64,000 nt of DNA from Pantoea sp. GTDB lineage: Bacteria; Pseudomonadota; Gammaproteobacteria; Enterobacterales; Enterobacteriaceae. The position numbers and the translations under genes were made by a program. This document shows positions 17,801 through 26,148 of the stretch, piece after piece (within the stretch, counting starts at the first letter, position 1; every line of letters starts with the position of its first letter). The DNA is taken from the NCBI RefSeq assembly GCF_028283705.1, contig NZ_JAPWKD010000034.1:434001-498000 (forward strand), read 5' to 3'. A model generated the notes under the pieces. The model saw only the letters and a list, made by a program, of their open reading frames with translations, searched no databases and had not been told where the DNA came from.

Positions 17801-18066
17801 TTCATCAGGCGTGTCTGCTGCGTTTCCGTCCGATTATGATGACCACCATGGCGGCGCTGCTGGGGGCATTGCCGCTGATGTTGGCCTCCGGTTCTGGCGC
17901 TGAATTGCGCCAGCCGCTCGGCCTGGTGATCGTCGGCGGGTTGATCGTCAGCCAGGTGTTGACGCTGTTCTCCACCCCAGTGATTTACCTGTGGTTTGAT
18001 GGCTGGGCGCAGCGTGGCAAGCGTTTTGTGCAGCGTAAACAGCAGCAGGCGCGAGGCGAGCAATGA
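14839..18066 (+). CDS. mdtB: MdtB, RND pump subunit with a poly-serine insertion
   Basis: This 1075-residue inner-membrane RND transporter forms a heterotrimer with MdtC in E. coli. The proton-relay residues Asp401-Asp402 (VIDDAIVVVENISRR) and Lys963/Lys964 (GIVKKNAIMMIDFAL) are present. It is about 35 residues longer than E. coli MdtB because residues 776-818 consist only of Ser, Thr and Asp. This insert lies in the second large periplasmic loop, by analogy with AcrB near the junction of the docking and porter subdomains. The reading frame and flanking conserved sequence are intact, so the gene looks functional. Start and stop overlap mdtA and mdtC by four bases each. Confidence 0.93.
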   Translation: MNPSRLFIQRPVATILLMVGVLIAGIFAYKFLSTSALPQVDYPTIQVTTLYPGASPDVMASSITSPLERQLGQMAGLSQMTSTSSGGSSIITLKFSLDLSLDVAEQEVQAAINAANNLLPSDLPNPPTYKKVNPADTAVITLAASSDTLPLTEVQDLVNTRVALKLSQISGVGMVTLAGGHQPAIRVQMDPKALAAHNLTLEDVNTLIGNSNVNGSKGGFDGKYHSVTIDANDQLRTAEEYGNLIITYQNGAALRLKDIAHIEQGPENSFQSAWANNSPAIVVSVQRQPGANVIQVVDAIKAKLPTLQAALPDGVKMTILSDRTQTIRASISDVQFELMLSVALVVMVTFLFLRNIAATLIPSVAVPLSLIGTFGVMYLADFSLNNLSLMALTIATGFVIDDAIVVVENISRRLEEGETPMQAALKGSQQIGFTIISLTFSLIAVLIPLLFMGDVVGRLFREFAITLAVSILVSMLVSLTLTPMLCAYLLQHIPPEKQSRFSRKGGEFFDKLVRGYDRMLTIVLNHQKLTLLVALATFALTAVLYLVIPKGFFPTQDTGLIQGVTLASQDVSFSEMSKRQQALAKVILQNPSVESLSSTIGIDGTNTSLNSGSMQINLKPFGERDDKADVVIKQLQQAATQVTGIQLYLQPAQDLTVNDQVTPNQYQFTLDDADSENLVKWTPQLIAALQKRPEFNGVVSNLQDQGRVAYVELNRDKAARYGITASDVDTALYNSFGQRLVSTIFTQANQYRVVLEVAPTYQQSPASFDDVYLQPSTSSSDSSSSTTTTSSSSSSSSSSSSSSDSSSSSTSSSTSSTTGMVKLTSIATIHERTGSLMHMRLNQFPAVMVSFNLSSGYSLEDAQQAITEVTQQLNLPSSITLRYQGETSAFQSATGNTLWLILAALITMYVVLGILYESFIHPVTILSTLPSAAVGALLTLLLAGSEFSLIALIGVILLIGIVKKNAIMMIDFALEAENKQGMSPRDAIHQACLLRFRPIMMTTMAALLGALPLMLASGSGAELRQPLGLVIVGGLIVSQVLTLFSTPVIYLWFDGWAQRGKRFVQRKQQQARGEQ
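17164..17292 (+). repeat. Ser/Thr/Asp low-complexity tract inside mdtB
   Basis: These 43 consecutive codons encode only Ser, Thr and two Asp. Serine codons AGC, AGT, TCC, TCG and TCA are mixed, and Thr codons vary. The tract is therefore not a pure trinucleotide repeat, and the amino-acid composition itself seems to be maintained. Flanking residues (DDVYLQP before, GMVKLTSIA after) belong to the normal RND fold. Confidence 0.95.
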
Positions 18067-21000
18067 ATCTGACGCGGCTGTTTATCTTCCGCCCGGTGAC
18101 CACTCTGCTGCTGACGCTGTCGATCATGCTGCTTGGCCTGTTGGGCTACCGGCTGCTGCCGGTGGCTCCGCTGCCGCAGGTGGATTTCCCCACCATCATG
18201 GTCAGCGCCAGTCTTGCCGGGGCCAGCCCGGAAACCATGGCGGCCACGGTGGCGACACCGCTGGAACGTTCGCTCGGGCAGATCGCGGGCATCACCGAGA
18301 TGACGTCGAGCAGTTCGCAGGGTTCCAGCACCATCATTTTGCAGTTTGAACTGGATCGCGATATCAACGGCGCGGCGCGTGATGTGCAGGCGGCGATTAA
18401 CGCGGCGCGCAGTTTGCTGCCAAGTTCGATGGAATCGCTGCCGACGTACCGTAAAGCCAACCCGTCCGATGCGCCGATTGTGATGCTGGCGCTGGTCTCC
18501 GCCACCCGAACGCCGGGTGAGCTCTACGACCTGGCGGAAAGCAAGATTGAACAGGCGATGAGCCAGGTGCAGGGCGTTGGTGAAGTGTCGCTGATGGGCA
18601 GTGCGCTGCCTGCGGTGCGCATCGATCTGCAACCGCAGAAGCTGACGCAATACGGTATTTCACTGGATACGGTGCGTAGCGCCATCGCCGACAGCACCAC
18701 CAACCTGCCGAAAGGGATTTTGCAGGGCAGCAGCCAGTCGTGGCTGGTGGACAGCAACGGACAGCTGGATAAAGCGGCACAGTACCGCAATCTGATCGTC
18801 AGCTATAACAACGGCAAAGCGGTGCGGCTGCATGATGTGGCGACCGTGTACGACTCGATTGAAGATAAGTATCAGGCCGGTTTCCTCAATGCTACGCCAT
18901 CGGTGATGATCGGTATCACGCGTCAGGCCGGGGCTAACATGCTGGATACCATTGATGCCATCAAAGCGCAGCTGCCGAACCTGGAAAAAGATCTGCCCGC
19001 CGATACCCAACTGAAACTGGTGGTGGACCGTTCCCCGACGGTGCGTCAGTCGTTGTATGACACCGAAGAGACGCTGCTGATCGCCGTGATGCTGGTGATT
19101 GCGGTGGTGTTTGTCTTCCTGCGCAATGTGCAGGCGGTGGTGATACCGGCGCTGGCGCTGCCGGTGTCGCTGATTGGCACCTGTGCGGTGATGTATCTGC
19201 TGGGTTACAGCCTCGATAACCTGTCGCTGATGGCGTTGATCATCTCGACCGGCTTTGTGGTCGATGATGCGATTGTGGTGCTGGAAAACATCACCCGCCA
19301 TATCGAAGAAGGGTTAAGTCCACTGCGCGCCGCGCTGCGTGGGGCGCAGGAGGTGAGTTTTACCGTGCTGTCGATGACCATGTCATTGATTGCGGTCTTC
19401 ATCCCGATTCTGCTGATGGGGAGTATCGTCGGCCGTCTGTTCCGCGAGTTTGCCGTGACGCTTTCCATCTCGCTGCTGATCTCGATGTTTGTCTCGCTCA
19501 GCCTGACGCCGATGCTGTGCGCGCGGCTGCTGAAACCGAAGCCGAAAGTCAGCAAACGCCCGCATCCGCTGTATCAGTTTATTGAAAACCAGCTGAATGC
19601 GCTGCTGGCTGCCTACTCGCGTGGTCTGGCCTGGGTGCTGGCGCACCAGAAAATGACTATGTTCAGCTTGCTGCTTACCGTGTTGCTGAACCTGTTTTTG
19701 TATTCGGTGGTGCAGAAAGGCTTCTTCCCCAATCAGGATACCGGGCTGCTGATGGGCGCGTTGCGCGCCGATCAGAACATCTCTTTCCAGGCGATGAAGC
19801 CGAAGATGTTGCAGTTTACCAAAATCATCGAGTCTGACCCGGCAGTCGAAAGCGTGATGTCGTCGATGGGCAGCGGCATGTTTGGTTCGCGTAACAGCGC
19901 CAACTTCTTTGTGCGACTGAAGGATTTTGATAAGCGAACCGCCACCGCCACCGAAGTGGCCAACCGCCTGAGTATGAAGACCAGCCATATTGCCGGGGGA
20001 CAGATGTTCCTGATGGCGGCGCAGGATCTGCATATTGGTGGCCGCAGCGCCAACGCCACTTATCAATACAGTTTGCAGGCCGACGATCTGGATGTGCTGC
20101 GCACCTGGACGCCGAAAGTGCAGGCGGCGCTGGCGGCGATCCCGCAGCTGAACAGCGTGGATTCCGACTCGCAAACCGGCGGCCAGGAAGTGGTGATCAA
20201 TATCGATCGCGACCGGGCGAAGATGCTCGGGGTTAACGTACAGATGATCGATACCATGCTGAACAACTCCTTCAGCCAGCGGCAGATTGCCACGCTGTAC
20301 CACACGCTTAACCAGTACCATGTGGTGATGTCGTTGCAGGACAGCTACACCCGTGACCCGAATATCCTGAAAGAGCTGTTTGTCGTCAATGACAGTGGCG
20401 ACCGGGTGCCGCTCTCAGCCTTTGCCACTTTTGTCGGCGGCAATGCACCGCTTTCGGTGGCGCATCAGGGGCAGTCTGCTACCAGCACCATCGCCTTCAA
20501 CCTGAATGACGGCGTCTCGCTGGAACAGGCGCAGCAGCTTATCAAGCAGGCGATGGCGAAACTGGGGCTGCCTTCCAATATTCAGGCGGGCTTTGCCGGG
20601 ACTGCCGCCGCGTTTTCTCAGCTGACCGCCACCATGCCGTGGCTGATTCTGGCGGCGCTGGCGGCCGTGTATATCGTGCTCGGCGTGCTGTACGAAAGCT
20701 ATATCCACCCGCTCACCATTCTTTCTACGCTGCCGTCGGCAGGCGTCGGGGCCTTGCTGCTGTTGCTGCTGACTAATACGCAACTGACGGTGATCGCGCT
20801 GATCGGCATTATCCTGTTGATTGGTATCGTGAAAAAGAACGCCATTATGATGATCGACTTTGCCATCGACGCTGAACGTCGTCAGGGCATGACGCCGCGT
20901 CAGGCGATTACTCAGGCCTGCCTGATGCGCTTCCGTCCGATCATGATGACCACGCTGGCGGCCTTCTTCGGCGCACTGCCGCTGGCACTGGGCAGCGGTG

Positions 21001-21164
21001 GCGATGCCGACCTGCGCAGCCCGCTTGGTCTGGCGATTGCCGGTGGCCTGGCGCTCAGCCAGTTGCTTACTTTGTTTACCACGCCGGTTGTTTATCTCTG
21101 GCTCGATAGTCTGAGCCGCGCCACCAAACGTCAGTGGCGGCGGTTGCGTCATGCGGAATCCTGA
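18063..21164 (+). CDS. mdtC: MdtC, RND pump subunit
   Basis: This 1033-residue partner pump subunit of MdtB is slightly longer than E. coli MdtC (1025). The proton-relay Asp401-Asp402 (VVDDAIVVLENITRH) and Lys924/Lys925 (GIVKKNAIMMIDFAI) are intact. In E. coli the MdtB2-MdtC heterotrimer uses the two subunits differently for proton transport and substrate binding. The poly-serine segment of MdtB is absent here, where the equivalent loop reads VNDSGDRVPLSAF. The gene overlaps mdtB by four bases and ends three bases before the next start. Confidence 0.94.
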   Translation: MNLTRLFIFRPVTTLLLTLSIMLLGLLGYRLLPVAPLPQVDFPTIMVSASLAGASPETMAATVATPLERSLGQIAGITEMTSSSSQGSSTIILQFELDRDINGAARDVQAAINAARSLLPSSMESLPTYRKANPSDAPIVMLALVSATRTPGELYDLAESKIEQAMSQVQGVGEVSLMGSALPAVRIDLQPQKLTQYGISLDTVRSAIADSTTNLPKGILQGSSQSWLVDSNGQLDKAAQYRNLIVSYNNGKAVRLHDVATVYDSIEDKYQAGFLNATPSVMIGITRQAGANMLDTIDAIKAQLPNLEKDLPADTQLKLVVDRSPTVRQSLYDTEETLLIAVMLVIAVVFVFLRNVQAVVIPALALPVSLIGTCAVMYLLGYSLDNLSLMALIISTGFVVDDAIVVLENITRHIEEGLSPLRAALRGAQEVSFTVLSMTMSLIAVFIPILLMGSIVGRLFREFAVTLSISLLISMFVSLSLTPMLCARLLKPKPKVSKRPHPLYQFIENQLNALLAAYSRGLAWVLAHQKMTMFSLLLTVLLNLFLYSVVQKGFFPNQDTGLLMGALRADQNISFQAMKPKMLQFTKIIESDPAVESVMSSMGSGMFGSRNSANFFVRLKDFDKRTATATEVANRLSMKTSHIAGGQMFLMAAQDLHIGGRSANATYQYSLQADDLDVLRTWTPKVQAALAAIPQLNSVDSDSQTGGQEVVINIDRDRAKMLGVNVQMIDTMLNNSFSQRQIATLYHTLNQYHVVMSLQDSYTRDPNILKELFVVNDSGDRVPLSAFATFVGGNAPLSVAHQGQSATSTIAFNLNDGVSLEQAQQLIKQAMAKLGLPSNIQAGFAGTAAAFSQLTATMPWLILAALAAVYIVLGVLYESYIHPLTILSTLPSAGVGALLLLLLTNTQLTVIALIGIILLIGIVKKNAIMMIDFAIDAERRQGMTPRQAITQACLMRFRPIMMTTLAAFFGALPLALGSGGDADLRSPLGLAIAGGLALSQLLTLFTTPVVYLWLDSLSRATKRQWRRLRHAES

Positions 21165-21167
21165 TCC

Positions 21168-22574
21168 ATGAAAATGTCGTTACGAATTACCCCGATCTTT
21201 ATGGCGCTGCTGCTGGCAGGCTGTACCGTTGGTCCTGATTATCAGCGTCCGACGATGGCAATGCCGACCCATTTTAAAGAGGCGCAAGGCTGGACCGAGG
21301 CCACGCCGCAGGATGATCAGAGCAAAGGCGAATGGTGGGCGGTGTACCACGATGCCACCCTCGATGGCCTGCTGCGTCAGGTCAGCATCTCTAACCAGAA
21401 CGTGGCGAACTATGCCGCCCAGTACCGTGAAGCCCAGGCGCTGGCATCGCAGTCACGTGCCGAGCTGTTCCCGTCGGTGAGCTACGATGCCACCAGCACG
21501 CGCAGCGGCAGCCGCGCCAGCACCACTGGCCAGCGTAGCGTCAGCAACAGCCATCAGGCCGAGCTGAGCGCTAGCTGGGAGCTGGATCTGTGGGGCAAAT
21601 TGCGTCGCACGCTGGAAGAGAACAAAGCCAGCGCCCAGGCCAGCGCCGCCGAGCTGGCGAATATCACCCTTAGCGCCCAGTCTGAGCTGGCGCAGGACTA
21701 TTTCCAGCTGCGCATTATGGACGAGAAAATCGCCCTCTATCAGCGCAGCGTCGATGCTTATCAACGCTATCTGACGGTGATTCAAAACAAATATCAGGCG
21801 GGCAGCGAATCACGCGCCACCCTGGCGCAGGCGCAGATGCAGCTGGAAAGCGCTCGCGCCTCCGCGCAGGATTATCAGTGGCAGCGCGCGCAGCTGGAGC
21901 ACGCCATCGCGTTGCTGCTGGGCCGCGCACCTGCCGATTTCTCTCTGCCGGTGGCGAAGCTGGATGCCACCCTGCCGGATATCCCGCACAGCGTACCGTC
22001 GCAGCTGTTGCAGCGCCGCCCGGATATCGCCTATGCCGAACGTAACGTGGCAGCAGCGAACGCTGCGGTGGGCGTAGCGATTGCCGGTTACTACCCGGAC
22101 CTGACCTTAAGCGCCAGCGGCGGTGTCAGTTCTTCCACCTTCAGCAACCTGTTCTCGCTGCCCAACCGTGTCTGGTCGCTGGGGCCGGAGCTGAGTGGCA
22201 CCTTGCTCGACTTTGGCGCGACTTCGGCGAAAGTGGAGCAGGCACGTGCTTCCTACGATGCCAGCGTGGCCAGCTATCGGCAGTCGGTGCTGCAAGGGAT
22301 GCAGGAAGTGGAGGATTACCTGGTGGAGCTGAACACGCTGAAAGGCGAGATTGTTTCACAGCAGCTGGCGACCACCGCAGCGCAGGAATCGGCGCGGGTG
22401 ACGCGTAATCAGTATGAGGCGGGGATGATTGATTATCTCGACGTTGCCACGACTGAGAATACCAGCCTGAGTGAGCAGCAGAGTTTGCTGTCGTTGCAGA
22501 GTACTCAGTGGGTGAGTAGTGTGGAGTTGATTGCTGCGCTGGGCGGTGGATGGCAGGATGAAATGAAACCGTAA
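21168..22574 (+). CDS. Outer-membrane efflux channel lipoprotein of the mdtABC operon (OpmB/NodT family)
   Basis: This 468-residue TolC-superfamily channel has a lipobox LAGC (Cys19) and two outer-membrane-factor repeats (SASWELDLWGKLRRTLE; LLQRRPDIAYAERNVAAANAAVGVAIAGYYPDL). It starts three bases after mdtC. E. coli mdtABC lacks a cognate channel and is followed by mdtD-baeSR. Here the layout is adaptor, two pumps, channel, as in Pseudomonas muxABC-opmB. It is distinct from the channel at 12039 and presumably serves this pump. Confidence 0.92.
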   Translation: MKMSLRITPIFMALLLAGCTVGPDYQRPTMAMPTHFKEAQGWTEATPQDDQSKGEWWAVYHDATLDGLLRQVSISNQNVANYAAQYREAQALASQSRAELFPSVSYDATSTRSGSRASTTGQRSVSNSHQAELSASWELDLWGKLRRTLEENKASAQASAAELANITLSAQSELAQDYFQLRIMDEKIALYQRSVDAYQRYLTVIQNKYQAGSESRATLAQAQMQLESARASAQDYQWQRAQLEHAIALLLGRAPADFSLPVAKLDATLPDIPHSVPSQLLQRRPDIAYAERNVAAANAAVGVAIAGYYPDLTLSASGGVSSSTFSNLFSLPNRVWSLGPELSGTLLDFGATSAKVEQARASYDASVASYRQSVLQGMQEVEDYLVELNTLKGEIVSQQLATTAAQESARVTRNQYEAGMIDYLDVATTENTSLSEQQSLLSLQSTQWVSSVELIAALGGGWQDEMKP

Positions 22575-22599
22575 ACATTACTCATAACTGGCACCTATT

Positions 22600-22649
22600 G
22601 TAGCGGCGCGATTCATCGCGCGCGGTTGCACAATAAATTGCGCCGCTAC
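22600..22649. repeat. REP-like inverted pair, copy B
   Basis: GTAGCGGCGCGATTCATCGCGC at 22600 and the inverted arm AATTGCGCCGCTAC ending at 22649 form a long hairpin between the efflux operon and aas. The interval up to 22752 holds nothing else recognisable beyond a degenerate third copy (tgcgtatttatcacgca). Confidence 0.8.
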
Positions 22650-22752
22650 GGTTTGGTGCGTATTTATCACGCATTGCAGCAGCTCCCACTTGTCGAAAAT
22701 GCGCGAATCCTGCATCGTAGGGGCCATTTTTCACGACTGCTAAGGAGCTGGC

Positions 22753-24903
22753 ATGTTATTCACCTGCCTGCGTTTCCTCTGCCGCCTGTTATGGCGCGTC
22801 GAGCTGCGCGGTGATCTGGCTGCACTGCACAAACCTAAAGTGCTGATCACCCCCAACCACATGTCATTTCTTGATGGTGTGCTGGTAGCCTTATTCCTGC
22901 CAATTAAACCGGTGTTTGCTGTCTATTCCTCGATCAGCGATCAATGGTTTATGCGTATCCTGAAGCCAATGATCGACTTCGTGCCGCTCGATCCCACCAA
23001 ACCGATGTCGATAAAGCATCTGGTCCGCCTGATCAACGAAGGTCGTCCGGTGGTGATTTTCCCGGAAGGCCGTATCACCGTTACCGCTTCGCTGATGAAG
23101 ATCTACAGCGGCGCCGGTTTTGTGGCGGCAAAATCGGGGGCCAGCGTGGTGCCAATGCGTATCGAAGGCGCGGAATATACCCCGTTTGGCCGCCTCGCCG
23201 GGGTGTTTAAACGTCGCCTGTTCCCCCGCATCACCCTGACTGTGTTGCCAGCCACCGTGATCCCGATGCCAGAAGCGCCACGTGCGCGTGACCGTCGTCT
23301 GCTGGCTGGTGAGCACTTACATCATGTGATGATGGAAGCGCGCATGGCGGTGCGTCCGCGTGAAACGTTATTCACTGCGTTCCTTAATGCACGCACCCGT
23401 TACGGCCTGTTTAAGCCCTGCATCGAAGACATCAACTTCAAAACCGACAGCTATACCGGCCTGCTGAAAAAAGCATTGGGCGTCGGGCGTATCCTCGAAC
23501 GTTACAGCCAGCAGGGGGAATATGTTGGTCTGCTGCTGCCCAATGCCACGGTGACAGCAGCGGCGATTCTCGGGGCGTCACTGCGTGGACGCGTTCCGGC
23601 GATGCTCAACTACACCGCCGGGGTCAATGGAATGCGTGCGGCGCTGACCGCGTCGCAGGTGAAAACCGTGTTCACCTCGCGCCAGTTCCTGGATAAAGGC
23701 AACCTGTGGCATTTGCCAGAGGGGTTGAGTGAGGTGAAGTGGATTTACCTCGAAGACCTGCGCGACACCGTCACCACCAAAGACAAATTGTGGATCCTGA
23801 CCCATCTGCTGATGCCGCGTCGCGCACAGGTGGCGCAACAGCCGGAAGATGCGGCGATGGTACTGTTTACCTCAGGGTCGGAAGGCCATCCTAAAGGGGT
23901 GGTGCATTCCCATAAAAGTCTGCTGGCTAACGTCGAGCAGATTCGTACCGTGGCGGATTTCACCCCGCGTGACCGCTTTATGTCGGCGCTGCCGCTGTTT
24001 CACGCCTTTGGTCTGACTGTGGGTCTGTTCACGCCATTGCTGACCGGGGCAGAGGTGTTCCTCTACCCCAGCCCGCTGCACTACCGTGTAGTGCCCGAGC
24101 TGGTGTATGACCGCAACTGTACCGTGCTGTTTGGCACCTCAACCTTCCTCGGCAACTATGCGCGGTTCGCCAGCCCTTACGATTTTGCCCGTCTGCGTTA
24201 TGTGGTGGCCGGTGCGGAAAAATTGCAGGAAGGGACGCGCCAGATCTACATGGAAAAATACGGCATCCGTATTCTTGAAGGCTACGGTGTGACCGAGTGT
24301 GCGCCAGTGGTGGCGATTAACGTGCCAATGGCGGCGAAATCGCACACCGTGGGACGTATCCTGCCGGGGATGGATTCGCGTCTGATTTCGGTGGCAGGCA
24401 TCGAGCAGGGCGGTCGCCTGCAACTGCGTGGTCCCAACGTAATGAACGGCTATCTGCGCGTGGAAAACCCAGGCGCGCTGGAACTGCCGGTAGCCGATAA
24501 CGGCGAAGGTGAAATGGAAGCGGGCTGGTACGACACCGGCGATATCGTCAGCTTTGATGAGGGCGGTTTCTGCCAGATTCAGGGACGGGCGAAACGCTTC
24601 GCCAAAATCGCCGGTGAGATGGTTTCGCTGGAGAGTGTCGAGCAGATCGCCCTGAAAGCCTCGCCGGAGAAACAACATGCGGCGTCCCTGCGGCCGGACG
24701 GCAGCCGCGGTGAAGCGCTGGTGCTGTTCACCACCGACAGTGAACTTAATCGTGACAAACTGCACCAGGCGCTGCGTGAACTCGGCGCAACGGAGCTGGC
24801 GTTACCGCGTGATATCCGCGTAATGAAACAATTGCCGATGCTGGGCAGCGGTAAACCTGACTATGTCAGCCTGAAAAAACTGGCCGAAGAGGAACAGGCA
24901 TGA
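22753..24903 (+). CDS. aas: Bifunctional 2-acylglycerophosphoethanolamine acyltransferase / acyl-ACP synthetase
   Basis: This 716-residue inner-membrane enzyme re-acylates lyso-phosphatidylethanolamine (E. coli Aas is 719). The N-terminal PlsC-type acyltransferase domain has the HX4D motif (NHMSFLDG, near residue 36) and FPEGR. The C-terminal AMP-forming acyl-ACP synthetase domain has the ATP-binding loop FTSGSEGHPKG and the GYGVTE motif. The 4-base overlap with lplT couples lysophospholipid import to repair. The start is an ATG with AAGGAG eight bases before it. Confidence 0.96.
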   Translation: MLFTCLRFLCRLLWRVELRGDLAALHKPKVLITPNHMSFLDGVLVALFLPIKPVFAVYSSISDQWFMRILKPMIDFVPLDPTKPMSIKHLVRLINEGRPVVIFPEGRITVTASLMKIYSGAGFVAAKSGASVVPMRIEGAEYTPFGRLAGVFKRRLFPRITLTVLPATVIPMPEAPRARDRRLLAGEHLHHVMMEARMAVRPRETLFTAFLNARTRYGLFKPCIEDINFKTDSYTGLLKKALGVGRILERYSQQGEYVGLLLPNATVTAAAILGASLRGRVPAMLNYTAGVNGMRAALTASQVKTVFTSRQFLDKGNLWHLPEGLSEVKWIYLEDLRDTVTTKDKLWILTHLLMPRRAQVAQQPEDAAMVLFTSGSEGHPKGVVHSHKSLLANVEQIRTVADFTPRDRFMSALPLFHAFGLTVGLFTPLLTGAEVFLYPSPLHYRVVPELVYDRNCTVLFGTSTFLGNYARFASPYDFARLRYVVAGAEKLQEGTRQIYMEKYGIRILEGYGVTECAPVVAINVPMAAKSHTVGRILPGMDSRLISVAGIEQGGRLQLRGPNVMNGYLRVENPGALELPVADNGEGEMEAGWYDTGDIVSFDEGGFCQIQGRAKRFAKIAGEMVSLESVEQIALKASPEKQHAASLRPDGSRGEALVLFTTDSELNRDKLHQALRELGATELALPRDIRVMKQLPMLGSGKPDYVSLKKLAEEEQA

Positions 24904-26090
24904 GCCAGGCGGTAAACCCGGATGCACCCCTGCTGTCACGTAACATGACGGCAGTGATTGTGGCGCAGTTTCTCTCGGCGTTTGGCGACAACGCGCTGTT
25001 GTTCGCCACGCTGGCGGTGCTGAAAAATCAGTTCTATCCCGACTGGAGCCAGCCGATTCTGCAAATGTTGTTTGTCGCCACTTACATTCTGCTCGCCCCC
25101 TTTGTCGGGCAGATGGCGGACAGCTTTGCCAAAGGCCGGGTGATGATGTTCGCTAACAGCCTTAAGCTGCTGGGGGCGCTGATTATCTGTTTCGGCTTCA
25201 ACCCGTTCCTTGGCTACACGCTGGTGGGCGTAGGGGCGGCGGCTTATTCCCCGGCGAAGTATGGCATCCTCGGCGAAATCACCCGTGGTGAGAAGTTAGT
25301 GAAAGCTAACGGATTGATGGAAGGATCGACCATCGCCGCGATTCTGTTGGGCTCGGTGGCGGGTGGCATTCTTGCTGACTGGCATCTGCTGGCGGCACTG
25401 GCAGTGTGTGCGCTGACTTACGGGCTAGCCGTGGTGGCGAACCTGTTTATCCCGCGCCTGAGGGCGGCACGTCCTGGTCAGAGCTGGCATTTTGGCGTAA
25501 TGCTGCGCAGTTTCATTGATGCTACGGTGCTGTTATGGCGCAACGGCGAAACCCGCTTCTCGCTATTGGGCACCAGCCTGTTCTGGGGGGCCGGGGTGAC
25601 ACTGCGTTTTCTGCTGGTGTTGTGGGTGCCGGTGGCGCTGGGAATCAGCGATAACAAAACGCCGACCACGCTAAATGCCATGGTGGCGATCGGTATCGTG
25701 ATTGGCGCGGCGGCAGCGGCGAAGCTGGTGACACTACAAACGGTGCGCCGCTGTATGCCTGCCGGGGTGCTGATTGGTGTGATGGTGGTGGTGTTCTCAA
25801 TGCAGCACAGTTTGCTGCCTGCTTACCTGATTTTGATGCTGATTGGCGCGCTGGGCGGGTTCTTTGTCGTGCCGCTGAACGCGTTATTGCAGGAACGTGG
25901 CAAGGCGAGCGTCGGCGCGGGTAATGCGATTGCCGTGCAGAACCTCGGTGAAAACACCGCGATGTTGCTGATGCTGGGTCTGTATACGCTGGCGATTAAG
26001 CTGGGTGCTCCGGCGGTGGCGACCGGTATCGGGTTTGGCGCGATTTTCGCCGTGGCGATCGTCGTGTTGTGGTGGAAAGCGCGGCGTTAG
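24900..26090 (+). CDS. lplT: Lysophospholipid transporter LplT
   Basis: This 396-residue major-facilitator protein (E. coli 397) flips lyso-phosphatidylethanolamine across the inner membrane to the Aas active site. About twelve hydrophobic segments are visible. Family-specific phrases include QFLSAFGDNALLFATLAVL at the N-terminus and YSPAKYGILGEI. Its start overlaps the aas stop. It is convergent with tas, and a REP-like unit lies between them. Confidence 0.96.
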   Translation: MSQAVNPDAPLLSRNMTAVIVAQFLSAFGDNALLFATLAVLKNQFYPDWSQPILQMLFVATYILLAPFVGQMADSFAKGRVMMFANSLKLLGALIICFGFNPFLGYTLVGVGAAAYSPAKYGILGEITRGEKLVKANGLMEGSTIAAILLGSVAGGILADWHLLAALAVCALTYGLAVVANLFIPRLRAARPGQSWHFGVMLRSFIDATVLLWRNGETRFSLLGTSLFWGAGVTLRFLLVLWVPVALGISDNKTPTTLNAMVAIGIVIGAAAAAKLVTLQTVRRCMPAGVLIGVMVVVFSMQHSLLPAYLILMLIGALGGFFVVPLNALLQERGKASVGAGNAIAVQNLGENTAMLLMLGLYTLAIKLGAPAVATGIGFGAIFAVAIVVLWWKARR

Positions 26091-26108
26091 CCGCGCCTGG
26101 AACGAATT

Positions 26109-26130
26109 GTAGCAGCGCGATTTATCGCGC
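26109..26130. repeat. REP-like unit, copy C
   Basis: GTAGCAGCGCGATTTATCGCGC is a single unit with one change from the family core. It lies in the 58-base gap between the convergent genes lplT and tas. Confidence 0.8.
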
Positions 26131-26148
26131 ATTTTGGCTGGCAGCGGG

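Noticed and set aside
19383..20321. Long minus-strand open frame (312 codons) inside mdtC
   Set aside because: Composition is the His/Arg/Gln-rich mirror of a membrane protein gene and the plus-strand gene is certain.
7706..22574. Genomic island with integrase or transfer RNA attachment site around the efflux genes
   Set aside because: No integrase, transposase, direct attachment repeats or tRNA gene borders the block; only REP-like units are found.
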